Shown here piece by piece: positions 21,439 to 34,181 of a stretch of DNA of 64,000 bases. The DNA lies in assembly GCF_027580225.2 (NCBI RefSeq), contig NC_073354.2, positions 12,559,501 to 12,623,500 of the forward strand. The letters are read 5' to 3'. This DNA is from Misgurnus anguillicaudatus (taxonomy: Eukaryota > Chordata > Actinopteri > Cypriniformes > Cobitidae). How positions within the stretch are numbered: position 1 is the stretch's first letter; every line of letters begins with the position of its first letter. The position numbers and the translations under genes are program-made. The notes beneath the pieces were generated by a model. The model was given only the letters and a program-made list of their open reading frames with translations, was not told where the DNA came from and searched no databases.

Positions 21439-22640
21439 GCCCTCACTATAATAGGTAAATCCATATATTTTAAGTCTTTGTGATCTTACACAATTTTGAT
21501 TCTCAAGAAAATGTATCTTGTTTAAGGATGTTTAGACATTTTTAATAGTAAACAAACATACTGATTAAGGAAAAGATGCACAAGATATGTAAGATTAAAT
21601 CTATGGGCTGTATCTCCAGTCTCTTCTGAAGGCAGAGCTTAGAGCAGTGCTGCTTTATTGATCTGACTGGACTCCCCAATGACCTGCAATGTTTACACTG
21701 GACTTGAATGACTAATGCAGTGAAACTCACTTCCAACAGCACTCTCTCTCTCTCTCTTTCTCTCTCTCTGTCTCTCATACAAACACACTTACTGTATAAA
21801 GCTTTCATTCATTCCCTATACTTATATTGTTTTGTTTGCTTTGTTGAATGAAGTACAATACCAATGCTTTGGGCGATTCTGAGTCACAAACGTCTATTAA
21901 TTTTTACATTTGTTGTGCTCTTTTGGATAATGTTATTACCCGCAGTGGTGTAGTTGACTGGAGCAGCCTTCAGTAAATTAGATCAAATAGATTTAATGAA
22001 ATGGCTCCCAAAAGCATGAGGCCTGCATATATCATTCATATGTCAGTCAGTCATGTGTCTATTACATTACTCTGTGTACTGTAATTATGCTAAATTATTA
22101 TAGTAGTCTAAATTAACAATATAATGTTTGCCAAAGGTACTGGTGGGGTTCAGAATTAACTAAATGGATTTGAACCCAGAAGGGAGATACTGCATTCCAA
22201 ACACAAAGAAATGCTGATAGCTTAAAGCTTTATTGGCTGATGCCTTTAAATTGAGGTATGCTGATTGGTCTAGTTAAATGTCTCAAGGTTGGTTTAGTCA
22301 CATGGTCGTGGATGAAAGAGGGTTGTTATTGATGCTCACACAGTCTAATGGTTCCAGGGCTGCTCATTTTCTTGCGGTACAGTATCATTTTCATTATGCT
22401 CTTCTATTTTACCTGAGCTCTGTCTGCTTGGGCAACTGGAGGACAAGCCATTAGGCAATAGGAGTGGAAATTGAATTGATTCTTAAAACGTTTTGTAACT
22501 TTACAGGCATACTAAACATAATGCAATGTTGTACCTTTTTGGGTACATTACTGTACCTTAATGATCTATTGGGTACCTTAAAAGCTACATTTAATGGTTT
22601 TGTACCCCTAATATTTAGCTGGTACAAAATCCCCATTAAA
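21439..22640. other. No gene; pyrimidine tract and a degenerate MITE trace
   Basis: A CT-rich tract lies at 21739-21778. About 22530-22640 carries GTACC/GGTAC blocks (TTGTACCTTTTTGGGTACAT) resembling the MITE at 41689-41896, but without clear ends. Confidence 0.4.
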
Positions 22641-22644
22641 ACAT

Positions 22645-24240
22645 AAATTAGTCACACCCAGGCCTGATTACTGGCACATTTGTTCGCAATCAAGAAATCA
22701 CTTAAACAGGACCTGCCTGACAAAGTGAAGTAGATCCTCAAAAGATCCTCAAAAACTATACATCATGTTGAGATCCAAAGAAATTCAGGAACAAATAAGA
22801 AAGAAAGTACTTGAGATCTATCAGTCTGGAAATGGTTATAAAACCATTTCTAAAGCTTGGGGACTCCAAACGTACCACAGCGAGAGCTATTATCCACAAA
22901 TGGCAAAACATGGAACAGTGGTGAACCTTCCCAGGAGTGTCCGGCTGACCAAAATTACCCCAAGAGCGCAGCGACGACTCATCAAAGAGGCCACACAAGA
23001 CCACTAAAACAACACCCAAAGAACTGCAGGCCTCACTTGCCTCAGTTAAGGTCAGTGTTAATGACTCTACCATAAGTAAGAGACTGGGCAAAAATGGCTT
23101 GCTGGGCAGAGTTCCAAGACGAAAACCCCTGCTGAGCAAAAAGAAGATAAATGCTCGTCTCAGTTTTTTCTTGATGATCCCCAAGACTTTCGGCAAATAC
23201 TCTCTGGACTGACGAGACAAAAGTTGAACTGTGGTAAAAGTAATACAGCATTTCAGAAAATGAACATCATACAAACAGTGAAATATGGTGGTGGTAGTAT
23301 GATGGTCTGGGGCTGTTTTGCTGCTTCAGGACCTAGAAGTGAAACCATGAATTCAGCTGTCTACCAAAAAATCCAGAAGGTCAATGTCCAGCCATCTGTT
23401 TGTGACCTTAAGCTGAAGCAAACTTGGGTTTCTTCGCAGGACAATGATCCAAAACACACCAGCAAGTCCACCTCTGAATTAGCCTGGCTCCGCCCTCCTA
23501 CGTGCTTCCGCTTAATTTTCATTTCGCTTCAGAACAACGTCTGGGACTGCTGTGTAGAGTTTCGTTTTCTCCAGCAAAAATCTGCAGGTCCAATCAGCGA
23601 ACAGCGGGGAGTGGCTAAGAACGCAGACGTTGAGGTTGTGCGCCAGACTGAGTGACATGCATCACGACCAAACGTTACCGATTGGTTATGGCAGATTCAG
23701 AGTGACTCTGGGCAGATCCAATAGTTTTAAACTTCAACAGAGGACCCTCCTTAACGGAAGTAATGCTTTGCAATGGAGCGTGGCCAGACTCTCTGTACAA
23801 ATGAAATGAATGTACAAGAGTCTGGTTGCACCAGGCTACCTCTGAATGGCTAAAGAAAAACAAAATTAAGACTGTGTAGTGGCGTAGTCAAAGTCCTGAC
23901 CTTAATCTAATTGAGATGCTGTGGTATGACCTTAAAAAGGCGGTTCATGCTCGAAAACCCTCCAAATTTGGCTGAATTACAACAATTCTGCAAAGATGAG
24001 ACTCAATGCAAGTTATCACAAACGCTTGATTGCAGTTGTTGTTGCTAAGGGTGGCCCAACCAGTTATTTGGTTTAGGGGGCAAACACTTAATAAAAACCT
24101 TTTAACCATTTAAAAACTGCATGTTGTGTTTACTTGTCTTATCTTTGATTGTTTCAGATCATGAAACTAATTTTAATATTAAAGTGTGACAAACATGCAA
24201 AAAATCAGGAAGGGGGCCAACACTTTTTTACACCACTGTA
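22645..24240 (+). mobile_element. Inactive Tc1-like transposon, left end missing
   Basis: The right inverted repeat ends CACTTTTTTACACCACTG + TA at 24240; the matching left end is absent. Transposase remnants read left to right: SKEIQEQIRKKVLEIYQSGNGYKTISKAWG (from 22765), a frameshift, TVKYGGGSMMVWGCFAASG (about 23275-23330), QDNDPKHTSKST at 23440-23475, and QSPDLNLIEML at about 23900. The frame is broken by shifts, deletions (for example near 23225) and a hAT MITE at 23480, so it cannot encode transposase. Confidence 0.88.
23480..23838. mobile_element. hAT MITE inside the Tc1 relic
   Basis: TAGCCTGG and CCAGGCTA ends lie between direct repeats CCTCTGAAT (23471-23479, 23839-23847), an 8-9 bp duplication of Tc1 transposase sequence. 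359 bp, non-coding. Confidence 0.9.
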
Positions 24241-24257
24241 GGTCCTTATGGTATAAT

Positions 24258-24502
24258 TATATGAAGAGGTTCGTTGCAAAACGAGATACATTTTTGTCAA
24301 AACATGTTTATTATTATGTTATCATGGTATTATTATTTTTTTGGTGCTACTTAGCTGTATTTTTTAAGTTATGAAGGTTTAAATCAAAACAAATCAACTG
24401 CAGTTGAACTGATATTAATTGGAATGCACAACCAAAAAACGAGATTTCTGAACAATTAAAAAAACGGATTTATCTCGTTTTGCAACGAAACTCTTCATAT
24501 AT
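24258..24502. mobile_element. 245-bp palindromic MITE
   Basis: TATATGAAGAGGTTCGTTGC AAAACGAGATA on the left is mirrored by ATCTCGTTTTGCAACGAAAC TCTTCATATA on the right, about 30-bp TIRs. The interior is AT-rich and non-coding. It sits 18 bp from the end of the Tc1 relic. Confidence 0.8.
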
Positions 24503-25455
24503 AAGTTCACGAAAATCAAAAAAATAATAATTTAGATTCATTGATTACAATTTTAAGACTTTTTCTAATCGTAATTTTTTCTTGCATTTACAAACAATGA
24601 CAAAGTATCAAGTTTTATGAAGAACCTAATTAAGGCTTAATAAAGTATCACATAATGGGTATAAAGGACTGATGGGCTATACAGTATGTATCTTTGTCAG
24701 CAAAAGACCAAAATTAATTAGTTGTTCCACTAACAATCTTCTTCTCCAGAGATCTGTTAACCAAATCGTTATACTTGTGAGCTGAATTCAAGAACCATAC
24801 GACTCATTTAGATATAATACAAGGCAAATATTTGACTTGAAAGAATGATTTATATACCGATTGGACGTACTTAGTGGATGCCAGTGAATATACAAGAAGA
24901 GACAGGGCAGCTATCAACATTTTTTGTGAATATCAACTTAATTTTCTTACATTAAGCCATCGCTTCAAAAAAAATTGCAAAACAGCATCGGAGCCACAGG
25001 GACTACTTTTTATAATGCTTTGCGGTCCCCATTCATTGTAATTTCACATAAAAGCGCATTGTTCGGTATTTCCATTATTGTTCTAAAAATAAAAGAAACC
25101 CAAATGGGTTTGGACTGGCATGTGGTTAAATAAACAGAATTTTCAAGGATTTTGAGTGAAATAAAATTGTGTGTTAGTCACAGATGTGAATGTTTTCTGT
25201 GTGTGTGAAGCTCTGGGGCAGAGGGGCTGGCGACTCTTTTGGGAATAGAGAGATGTTAATGAGGAGAATACAGAGGGAGGCCTGGAGGAGGTGAAATGCT
25301 CAGGTGACTAGCATGAACTGGGAGATGAACATTGATTCATCAGGCAGCATTTGGCTATATTTAGCTTCTCGCCTGATTTGAACCCTCCACTCTTCTCTGC
25401 CCTACATACAGCATATGTAGTGTATGTTTGTCTACACGTGTGAGTGTAATATGAT
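24503..25455. other. No gene recognised
   Basis: AT-rich DNA without terminal repeats or supported exons. Confidence 0.35.
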
Positions 25456-25456
25456 C

Positions 25457-26622
25457 TTAAAGGGATAGTTTACAAAAAAATATATATATTTTTTGAAACA
25501 TATTTTGAAAAATGTTACCAACGAACCAATCTGTGGCACGATCTACTGCCATAGTATTATTTTCCCACTATGGAAGTCAGGGGTGCCCAGGGCTGTCATT
25601 AGACCCCTTTTACCTGGGCATGTGCCCCAGTGTAAATCTACAATTTACTTTAATTGTCAGTGTATTCATTTGAATTGATAATCACTGCCAAAAAAAACGA
25701 AACAAAAATCAATATACATTGCAACATAGTGACCCAATTCACGCATGTTAAAGCGAAGCATTCGCACTTTAACCCAGAACACAACGTGCGACTATGTGTT
25801 GCCAAGTTGTGGCCTTCAGAGTTAAGAATTGAGTTACATTTAACTGTTTGTGCGAGTTGAATTTTTCAGTGGGTAAAGATGGAAAAATTTTGTTAATTAG
25901 TTGATGGTATTTGGACTGTCTGTGAATGATCATTTGGATGTTTCTGGGCTAGTTTTCAATGTTGATTGGGCTGGTTTGTTAAGCGGATCTGGCAACTCAC
26001 ACAGCCGCGCAGAAGTCCAGGTGACAGTATGTGATTAAGATATGCTATGAAACATGACGAAACTACAGTGAGTTTCTAAATAACATCAATAATCTTATTT
26101 TTATTCGATCATTATGGCTCCTGTGGTGAACATCTGATTTTTTGTGTGAAGCTGGGAAAGAGAAGCAAAAAGGAGAGGGGAGCTAAGACTTGATAAACAA
26201 ACTCAGGTCAGTTTACATGTCAGATGAATTGTTGCTGAGACAACACATGTTCGTGTTTTGTACTGTTGTTGATTGTGTATGATAACAATCAATCATTTTT
26301 TAGATATAAATTAATTTTTAATTCACTACCTTTCCTAGTACTTGTTGCAGTGTAGGGATAGAGTTAAGGAAAAATTGAATAGTATATTGTGATGCACACT
26401 TCTGCAGGCTTTTAAGAAAAAGTGATAGAAAAAGTAATGGGGGGCCTGTGCCACAGTACAGCTTTATGTCTAGCAACGCCTCTGGTGGTGCCCCAGATTT
26501 GCTTGGGTACAAACATTCTTTAAAATATCTGCCTTTGTAATCAGCAGAACAAAAAAGCAAGTTTGAAACAACTTAGGGGTGAGTAAATGACGACAAATTT
26601 TCATTTTTCTGTGAACTTTTTT
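25457..26622. repeat. AGTTCACCC-type repeat split by a hAT
   Basis: The left end TTAAAGGGATAGTTTAC (25457) and the far end GGGGTGAGTAAATGACGACA ... TTTTCATTTTTCTGTGAAC (about 26575-26620) belong to the same common cyprinid element, pushed apart by the 897-bp hAT. Confidence 0.55.
25588..26484. mobile_element. Non-autonomous hAT (CAGGGCTGTCATTAGAC ends)
   Basis: The left CAGGGCTGTCATTAGAC corresponds to the right GTCTAGCAACGCCTCTG. Flanks GGGGTGCC (25580-25587) and GTGGTGCC (26485-26492) match at 7 of 8. No transposase frame. Confidence 0.78.
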
Positions 26623-26761
26623 TAAGATACCATAGCAACAATTTAAATAATACTTCATTATGAATTTTAAATTGCTGTCTTATATGCTGTATCACCATTC
26701 AACATTCTGAGTAAAACTATGAGAAAAATGTTATGTATCACACAAGTCAAAGTGAAGTTAA

Positions 26762-27040
26762 AGGAAAAGTATGTAAGAAATGTATATCAATTAATCATAA
26801 AATGGCCCTGATATGTCACTAGACATTAAGAAATCATTTTCATTTCAAATACTTATATCACTCACAACAGTGGTCCGGCCAGGATATTGTCATTAAAAAA
26901 GTGGAGTTGCAGCCCTCAACTGATGTTTATGTTGTCATTTTGTGTATTGGCCACCAGTTGTTGTGATTGCAGTACCAGTTTTAGCCACAAGTTTTGTGAT
27001 TGCAATACCAGTTTTGGCCACAATCCTACATACTGTTCCT
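26762..27040. mobile_element. TTAA-flanked MITE (AGGAAAAGTATGTAAG ends)
   Basis: TTAA at 26758-26761 and 27041-27044 brackets AGGAAAAGTATGTAAG ... CTACATACTGTTCCT. Inside are two copies of GTGATTGCAGTACCAGTTTT-like sequence. TTAA targets are typical of piggyBac-type elements, and the class is inferred from that. Confidence 0.78.
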
Positions 27041-27069
27041 TTAAGCGCCATAGTCAGGAATTCTGTATA

Positions 27070-27584
27070 CCGTATTTTTCGGTCTATAAGCCGTGGTTTT
27101 TTTTCATAAGTTGGCTGGTGCTGCGTCCTATAGTCAGGTGCGCCTTGTGAGTCAGATAGAAATAATTTTGACATTTATGAGGCAAGAGACAACATAACGT
27201 CTACAGCCGCGAGAGTCCGCCATATGCTGCTTCTGTATTTATGTCATTCAATGGATTCAGTAATGTGGAATGACGAGTATGTGAACTTCACGCTAGTTGG
27301 CTTGTTCGGTCAATTTAGCCTATTCAACCTTTCAGGTAAGTTCTGTATGCCATGGTTTATCATTTAAATAACTGATAATATTACTTTAACATACAGACAT
27401 CTATTCAGCCTGCTGTTGTTTAGTTGAATAACTTGCCTTTCCAGATTAAATGTCTGTTCTTCGGCTTGGATTTTGTGAAATAATTTTCTAAATAAATGCG
27501 ACGTATAGTCCTGTGACTTATATATGTTATTTCTTCTTAATGACGCATTTTTGAATGATGCGGCTTATACTCCGGAAAGTACGG
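27070..27584. mobile_element. TA-flanked mariner/pogo-type MITE
   Basis: CCGTATTTTTCGGTCTATAAG is mirrored by CTTATACTCCGGAAAGTACGG with TA at both edges. This terminus (ATAAGCCG/CGGCTTAT) is widely known from vertebrate Tc2/pogo-type elements. 515 bp, non-coding. Confidence 0.83.
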
Positions 27585-27586
27585 TA

Positions 27587-28276
27587 AATGCTTTACGTTA
27601 AACTTGCATTGAACTCCATTTATAATGTTTTTTCTGTCCCGTTGTAAATTTGACCCTCTACGTATATGATAGGATCAAGGTAATAGACTTTGGTGAATTG
27701 TGAAGGCATTTTAATAGGCTAATGAAATCAGGTCATGGTCTTTAACGGTCTTTAGCATCTTTTATTGCTGCCAATGTATCCTTTCAGAATTTGCAGATTA
27801 CAGTGTCTCGGAGGATCATTTCATGTAATAGCTTAGATGAGATGAAGCATTATACACAATGCGCTCAATACACGCACACAAAAATTACAACACCACTAAT
27901 ATAATTCCACTCTCTCAGAGACATCCAGTTCATTTTTGATGTGCAAAGCCCATATTTGAGACACAACCATGACACATTATTAAACACATACACAAGAACA
28001 AGCGTAATTGTGCGTTTTTAATCATCTGTACTTCACCCGTGTGTCAATTGAGTATGTGTGGGTGTAAGCATGCATGTATATGGTTCTCCGGGATGCTCCA
28101 TTCTGTGTACCTGGCTAAGGGAATTAAATGTCACTCAGAAAGATTGATGTGTAGTGTGATAGCAGCTCGTGAAAGAGCACCAAAGGCTGCTGGGAAGGAA
28201 CCTCATCTCTCAGTGTATCTGAATTCAAGATACACTCTGAATGTACACACATAAAAGACTTGAAACCTGATACCTG

Positions 28277-28362
<86 letters not shown>

Positions 28363-29149
28363 GCTATCTAGCTATCTAGCTAGCTATGTACAGGCCTGTG
28401 TGTGTGTGTGTATTGGGCAGGGACAGACTCAGGCATCTCTAGGGTTTTGTCAAGGTTTGTCAGGGGGTTACCTTGACAACACGAGTGGGGACTAGTGCCA
28501 GACATATCACCATAATGAAAAGGTTAGGGTTTCATTGCTCAAGGGACTCTGGTCCAATCGCAAATCAGTTCCTCAAAGTCTGTCCCGCACCCCTCTTTAA
28601 AGCATTCTGAGATTTTTTCAGCAGCTGATAAACATGAGTTTGTGTGTTAGTGTGTGTCTTGCCCCAGGATACCTATCATATTTACTGTAGGTCTTAACAA
28701 AAACCTATTATTCATTTCATCATGGGACCCTCAAAGGCCCTTTTTTGTCATTTTGCAAGAGAATGCCTTTTAGGTAAATCACATACCTCAATACATTACT
28801 GAGATGCAGCGTGTTGCAGTAATCATGCATGGATTTTTTTCTGGTTAACGATAGTCATTACTATATTGTGATATTTTAGGATTTTAGGACGTGTCGTAAT
28901 GGATTTAATGGCACAGGCAGCATGCTCTGTTTGTTAAATGTCAAGTATGTGCATATGACATTCTTTTCTCTCATATGTATCTCTCTCTTTCTCTCTCCTA
29001 TACGCATTGCCTTATGTGGAATCAGGTGGATCAGGTTAGTGTTTTTAAATCATTCTTTCTGTTCCCAGCTGGCACCAAAACATCATATTCATATTTGCAT
29101 GTTAAAGATTTAATTCAAGGACCTTTAACAGCGAGTTAGTCCTTGCATT
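27587..29149. other. No gene recognised; contains a tetranucleotide array
   Basis: Mixed AT-rich DNA around the (TATC)n array. No exon or mobile-element ends seen. Confidence 0.35.
28277..28386. repeat. (TATC)n microsatellite
   Basis: Over 20 TATC units, decaying into TAGC/TATC mixtures at the right end. Confidence 0.97.
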
Positions 29150-29398
29150 TCTGTCATAAGAGCTTCCACTTATCTGGGAAGATTTTTCAATGTATGTGGA
29201 AACATGGATCCAGGAATTTGCATCAGTGAGGTCAGACACTGGTGTTGGGTGATGCAGTCTGCCTCACAGTCAGATCTCCTTTTCATCCCAAAGGTGTTTG
29301 TTGAGGGTCAGGTCTGGGCTTTGTGCAGACCAGTCAAGGTCTTTCACATCAGACTCAGTAAACCATTTTTGTATGGACCTTACTTTGTGAATCGAAAA
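29150..29398 (-). pseudogene. Tc1-like transposase fragment
   Basis: The minus strand from about 29397 reads HKVRSIQKWFTE, then DLDWSAQSPDLTLNKHLWDE, matching the conserved AQSPDLNPIEHLWDE block, followed by a stop and GRLHHPTPVSDLTDA. The catalytic Glu position reads Lys. Only this C-terminal piece survives; no inverted repeats are seen. Confidence 0.65.
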
Positions 29399-29408
29399 GG
29401 GGCGTTAA

Positions 29409-29785
29409 AGGTGCTGTGTGTAATTTTTAGAAGGACCTCTTGACAGATATGCAAAATAATATACAAATCTATATTATCAGGGGTTTATAAAGATCTTTTT
29501 ATAATGAACCGTTATGTATATAACCTTAGAATTAGACGTTTTATCTACATACACAGAGGGTCCCCTTACGTGGAAGTCGCCATTTTGTGCCGCCATGTTT
29601 CTACAGAAGCCCTTAATGGACAAACTTTTTAACTAAGTTGTCTCTGTCAATTACATGTTTTTCCGGTGGCGGCTACCATAGCTTTTCTATGCGTTTCAAA
29701 AGCGAGGGGTGAGCAGTTGACTGAGCCGTTGGTTGCGATTCGCAACCTCACCACTGAATGCCGCTAAAATTTAAACACTGCACCT
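29409..29785. mobile_element. TTAA-flanked MITE (AGGTGC ends)
   Basis: TTAA at 29405-29408 and 29786-29789 brackets AGGTGCTGTGTGTAATTTTT ... AAACACTGCACCT. It includes AAGTCGCCATTTTGTGCC and GGTGGCGGCTACCATAGC. A common cyprinid repeat from memory; piggyBac-type by target. Confidence 0.78.
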
Positions 29786-30124
29786 TTAAAGTATGTTTCC
29801 AATTGTTTCCATTAGAAGTGTGGTGCTTTTTTCACACTGAAAGCCGGCGCTAAGTGACAAGAGTTAAAATAAATTCAACTTTGGGTAAAAAGCTCAGCGC
29901 GTCAATGTCAGTTCTCACACGGCTGTCCAATCACAATGGAGGAGGGGTGGGATAAACATCACAACAACCAACCGGCGCATCGTTCAACGACTGATAAACA
30001 AAGCAGAAGTATCATAAAGCGCTCAGCTGAAAAAAGCTAGCAGTCGGTTGAAAACAAAGCTGGTGGTCGGCGTCCTCCTGGCGTTTTCAGATGTGTTTTA
30101 AAGCTATGGTGTGCACGCCCCCTA

Positions 30125-30478
30125 AAGCTGCATTCAGACTAGCAGTAGCAGAGCGACGCAATCTCATTGATTTCAATGAAAGATTGCCGACTTCCGGCAA
30201 CACGAGCGACACTCATCATTGGCGACTGGATGGGGCGTGTCCAGTCGCACGTTAAAGTTGAGAAATGTTTAACTTTATGCATATTATGAGCGACTTTCGG
30301 GAGCGAATACCAATGAGAACGAAGCAGTGGAGTTCACGTCATCCATCTCTCGTCAGTTACTGGAGTAGATGGTACTCATTTGTTTATTACAACCAGATAT
30401 AGAAACGCCTCTTTTGAAAGAGACGAGCGACACACAGCGACGAAGTCGCTTATAATGTGAATGTACCTTTACAAACTT
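30125..30478. mobile_element. TIR element rich in GCGAC motifs
   Basis: TAAAGCTGCATTCAGACTAG on the left and TAATGTGAATGTACCTTTA on the right resemble Harbinger/hAT MITE ends (AAAGNTGCATTCA). CGACTTTCGGGAGCGA and GACGAAGTCGCTT fill the interior. The duplication is ambiguous. The preceding GC-rich 29820-30120 may be related repeat DNA. Confidence 0.5.
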
Positions 30479-30479
30479 T

Positions 30480-32216
30480 TTACAAAGTTGGAAGCTTGAA
30501 ATTCACTGAAATGTCATGGTATGCCATAGCATTAGGATTTGTCTTTGATGATATTATTAGAATAAGCAAATATCCACTATTTATATCGACCTAACTTTGA
30601 GTATATCTCTAATCTAAACCTCTGGTTAAAATGTCCATCTTTAAATTTAGATTCAACTGGATTCCTTAAAGCTCTTAAGTCTGATTTATTTCAACATCAA
30701 ACAATACAGAATATTATTAAGAAGGGGTTTCTAAGAAGCCAAACTCACTTTATTGTGAGTATTTACTGTGCACTGATAACGGATTTCAAGGACATGGGAA
30801 GCAAGTTGGTCTGTGAAACCTATCCCACCCGACACCTGCATCAGAACAATAGACCTGATAACACACTCTGTAATACACTTTTATGCCCAGTATAATCCAT
30901 TATTAATTGGATCAGGAACATTTTTAAGCTGTAACCTTGAGGGAGAAGGCCCGTGGGAGGTCTTGTAGTGGCCATGTTGTCCTGAAATGGGTGCAGATGC
31001 TTTTGACTCTTGGCTGAGTTTAGCAGAATGCACTTAGTCCATATTTGATTATTTTCCCCCTCTAACAGCAAGTGCTGCTACGAACTGTGTATTGAATCTT
31101 AAATAGTCACAAAGGTGATGGAAGGCTGGTGGTTTGAAATGCACGTTCAACCCTTAACCCATCCAGATTTCCACCAATGGAAATGGTTCACAAACCAGTA
31201 ACATTAGAGGGCTGGGGCAATGATCCAGTGTTAACTGAATCTAAAATAATGAATAAGGCAGCAGGGATCTCCAGTTAACGCACAAGCCGATTAAATATCC
31301 ATCTTGAATGCACTGTAATTTGCTTTGGATAAAATAATCTCATAAATATTAATGGAAATGCAGGCCGGTTTTAAGAGAGGTCTTCAGATCCACCAGCCAA
31401 ACACCAGCTGTGATGTCACAACAGATAGGAAAAAGAGATTAATAGAAACTAAATATATTTTGAGGAAGGTGGACTGTCCCTGCAACTAATTGACTTGTCT
31501 GCTCAAAATGTAACAAACACTATTTAAAAACGTTCCTTTAAAGTACCAGAATGTTTTTTTTACCTACATATTGAATATTTATCTCCATATTCAACATTTA
31601 ATATCTGCTTGAATTCTGTAACCCAGTAGCCCAGAGAGACAAAATGGCATATTACTGTATGCATTAAAAGGGTTAGTACAAAAATGGCTTTAGTGTTTTA
31701 TTTTTATGTTAAAATCTGAATCAATGGAAGAGATCTGTTTTACTTGGAAAGTTTTACTATTTTTGTTGCTGACAATGGATCACGTAGACAAACCTGACTG
31801 AACACATGCACACACTAATATTTTATTTAAAGAACCCATATTTTCCTTTTCATGATTTTACATTTCTTTTGGTGTGTAAGTGTGTGATAGTGAATGTTAA
31901 TGATCTGCAAAGTTACAAATCCCTACGATGTCTATGATGACGCAAGTTATCGTCTTCAACTGAAATCTCTTTTCTTGGACTACAATGAACGTGAGGTTTA
32001 CTTCCGCAGCGAGTCGATGTAGCTTCCATGCACATTATTATAATTCTGCCCAGTGACTCACAGATTTTAAGTAGTCTATGCTTTAAAATTTTAAGAATTG
32101 TAACTATTCAAGCCATGATTCAAACACGAGTTTTGAGCAGTGTAGAGTAGCGCTTGCTGTTTGTCGTTTCTATGATCACAAATGCAGACATGGCTTTTAT
32201 TATAGTATCCTTACCT
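30480..32216. other. No gene or repeat recognised
   Basis: Unique-looking AT-rich sequence. Frames are short and stop-rich. Confidence 0.4.
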
Positions 32217-32380
32217 TATCAATCTGTTAAGTTTTGCTCAAGCTGCGACATAGTGGAGCAAAAATAATGTAGGGTTTCTGGAAAATAATGTGTTTTTGAA
32301 CCATAAACCATGTGAACACATTGCATTACACCACATTCACAAAAAAACATTTTTTTTAGCAACGCAATAGGGGCTCTTTA
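32217..32380. repeat. End of an AGAGCCCCTATT-type repeat
   Basis: It ends TTTTAGCAACGCAATAGGGGCTCT followed by TTAA. AAAATAATGTGTTTTTGAACC is also present. The opposite terminus of this family starts at 35626; the two lie in outward-facing orientation, so they are separate truncated copies. Confidence 0.5.
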
Positions 32381-33005
32381 AATCTCTTCTGAGGTCATTC
32401 CGACCTTTAAATAACTTCCTATTTGTGTGCATTAGTGAGGCTCAGGAATAATTATATAGAGATATCTTAATTCCCACATCAGTTGAGGCTCAGTACATTT
32501 ATCAACATCTCCCACGATGGCTCTCATTTACAAACATATATGCTTTAAATGGGTGTTTGCATTTGAACATTTATATGTATGTACATATTTTTCATACACG
32601 CATATGGCACACCATTTTACACTCACATGTATAATTTATTACACCGGCTGATATGCAGAGATGCTATTGGAAATATTGTCATATTACAGTAATGTTGTGT
32701 CATTCACAGATGTATGAAGTGTAAATGGATCTTACAGAGAGCTGCTTTCTCTGTCTCTCTCTCTTTCGCTCTCCGTGTTTGTGTACTTTATGTTCATTCC
32801 TCATCTTTTTTCTTGCTGTTCTGTGATTTAATAAAATGTGCAGAGTGAACAGAGTAACATTAGAAGAACCAGAGAACAGCATTTGATAAGACTGGGATAA
32901 GGGGAGAGGACCTGGGATTATTAGTCTGCTTCCCAAAGGGGTGAGGCAACATGGGATTTGTGTATCTATGGGAGGGGGTGGGACAAATTATTTTACATTT
33001 TACAA
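32381..33005. other. No gene recognised
   Basis: AT-rich with a short CTCT tract near 32750. Confidence 0.3.
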
Positions 33006-33208
33006 ACTGTCAGAAATTAAAGGTACAAAAGCCGTCTTTAGGATGGTACTGTACCCTCTGAAATGGCCCTGATTTGTAGCATTTAAGTACAGATATGTAC
33101 CTCTGAGGTACCAATATGTACCTTTGATGTGCTAATATGCACCCTTTAGCTACAATGGTGTACTTTTTAAAATGATACCACCCAAATGACAGCTTTATTT
33201 CTAAGAGT
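33006..33208. mobile_element. Degenerate MITE of the AGAAATAAAGGTAC family
   Basis: ACTGTCAGAAATTAAAGGTAC on the left and GACAGCTTTATTTCTAAGAGT on the right. The interior carries GTACCTCTGAGGTACCAATA-type repeats, as in the better copy at 41689-41896. Confidence 0.65.
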
Positions 33209-33260
33209 CCACAATTCCCTGTGGGACATTTTTGTCTTTTGTGGGTGAAAATCATATGAG

Positions 33261-34181
33261 TTTGGTTCCAAAACGCAATAAATCATTTTTTTTTTCAAAT
33301 TAGTTACCGCCAAAATCAGTATTGTATCAGGTCACTATTAAAAGGTAAATTCTTTATTTTACGCAAAATCCAATATCCGCTGTGTTGTTCTTTTCTCCTT
33401 TTTTTCCCAAAATGTGTTAAACGGCAGCCCTCCTTCTCCGCAGAATGCAATTAATCCACTCAACAAATCACATTGCACCATTTCACGCATTTTGATGGCA
33501 TTGATAAACCTGTTGTGGTTTTCTATGACAGGGAAGAAACGTATCCAAATCGAATAATTTACGCGAGATGCACTCGGGAGACGGAAAAATGCCAGCTGTT
33601 GCTTGTTCTCAAACAATCGTATCAAGCTTCTGTCATGCTAACACATTGACCCCAGGGGATCTTATGAAAATCTTTCCATTATTTTACTCAAAGTCAACGA
33701 AAATCGATCAGGACCAAAATATTTTACAGCTGATCGCTGTCAAAAGTTCAGCAACGACATCCCAAGATAACAGCAGCAATGACAGTGTTCTTAAAATGAC
33801 AAAGTGTTTTGATTAATGACATTAATGTTTATTTTTTTATCAGTGTATACCACTAGTCAACTAAATGAATATAACATTGCAAAGATGAATGCACATTTAT
33901 ATATTGATTCAATAGATTTATAGCATTTTGAAAAAAAAAAACTTGTCATGGATTTTTTGCATTTGGGTAAAAAATAATCAGTTTTTATAATAAATATTTG
34001 AAAATCAAATTATGTTTTATTATTAAGGTTTTGAATTTTTAATGTTATTAACCTAACTATGCTATGGGAAAGTTTGTAAAAGAAATAATGGTTTTCATCT
34101 TCTTTCATCACTTTCTTGATATAGAAAACATGGTTTTTACCGAAATTAGTTAAAATGGATTTATTGCGTTTTGGAACCAAA
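33261..34181. mobile_element. 921-bp TIR element (TTTGGTTCCAAAACGC ends)
   Basis: TTTGGTTCCAAAACGCAATA at the left is mirrored by TATTGCGTTTTGGAACCAAA with one inserted base. Homology continues inward for about 50 bp (AAATTAGTTACCGCC against TTTTTACCGAAATTAGTTA). It contains an 82-codon plus-strand frame (33568-33816) with no recognisable domain. The superfamily is not identified. Confidence 0.78.

Noticed and set aside
28277..28386. CRISPR-like or tandem gene array
   Set aside because: Plain tetranucleotide microsatellite with no spacers.
33568..33816. 82-codon frame as a possible element-encoded protein
   Set aside because: Too short and without any transposase motif; kept only as a remark under the element.
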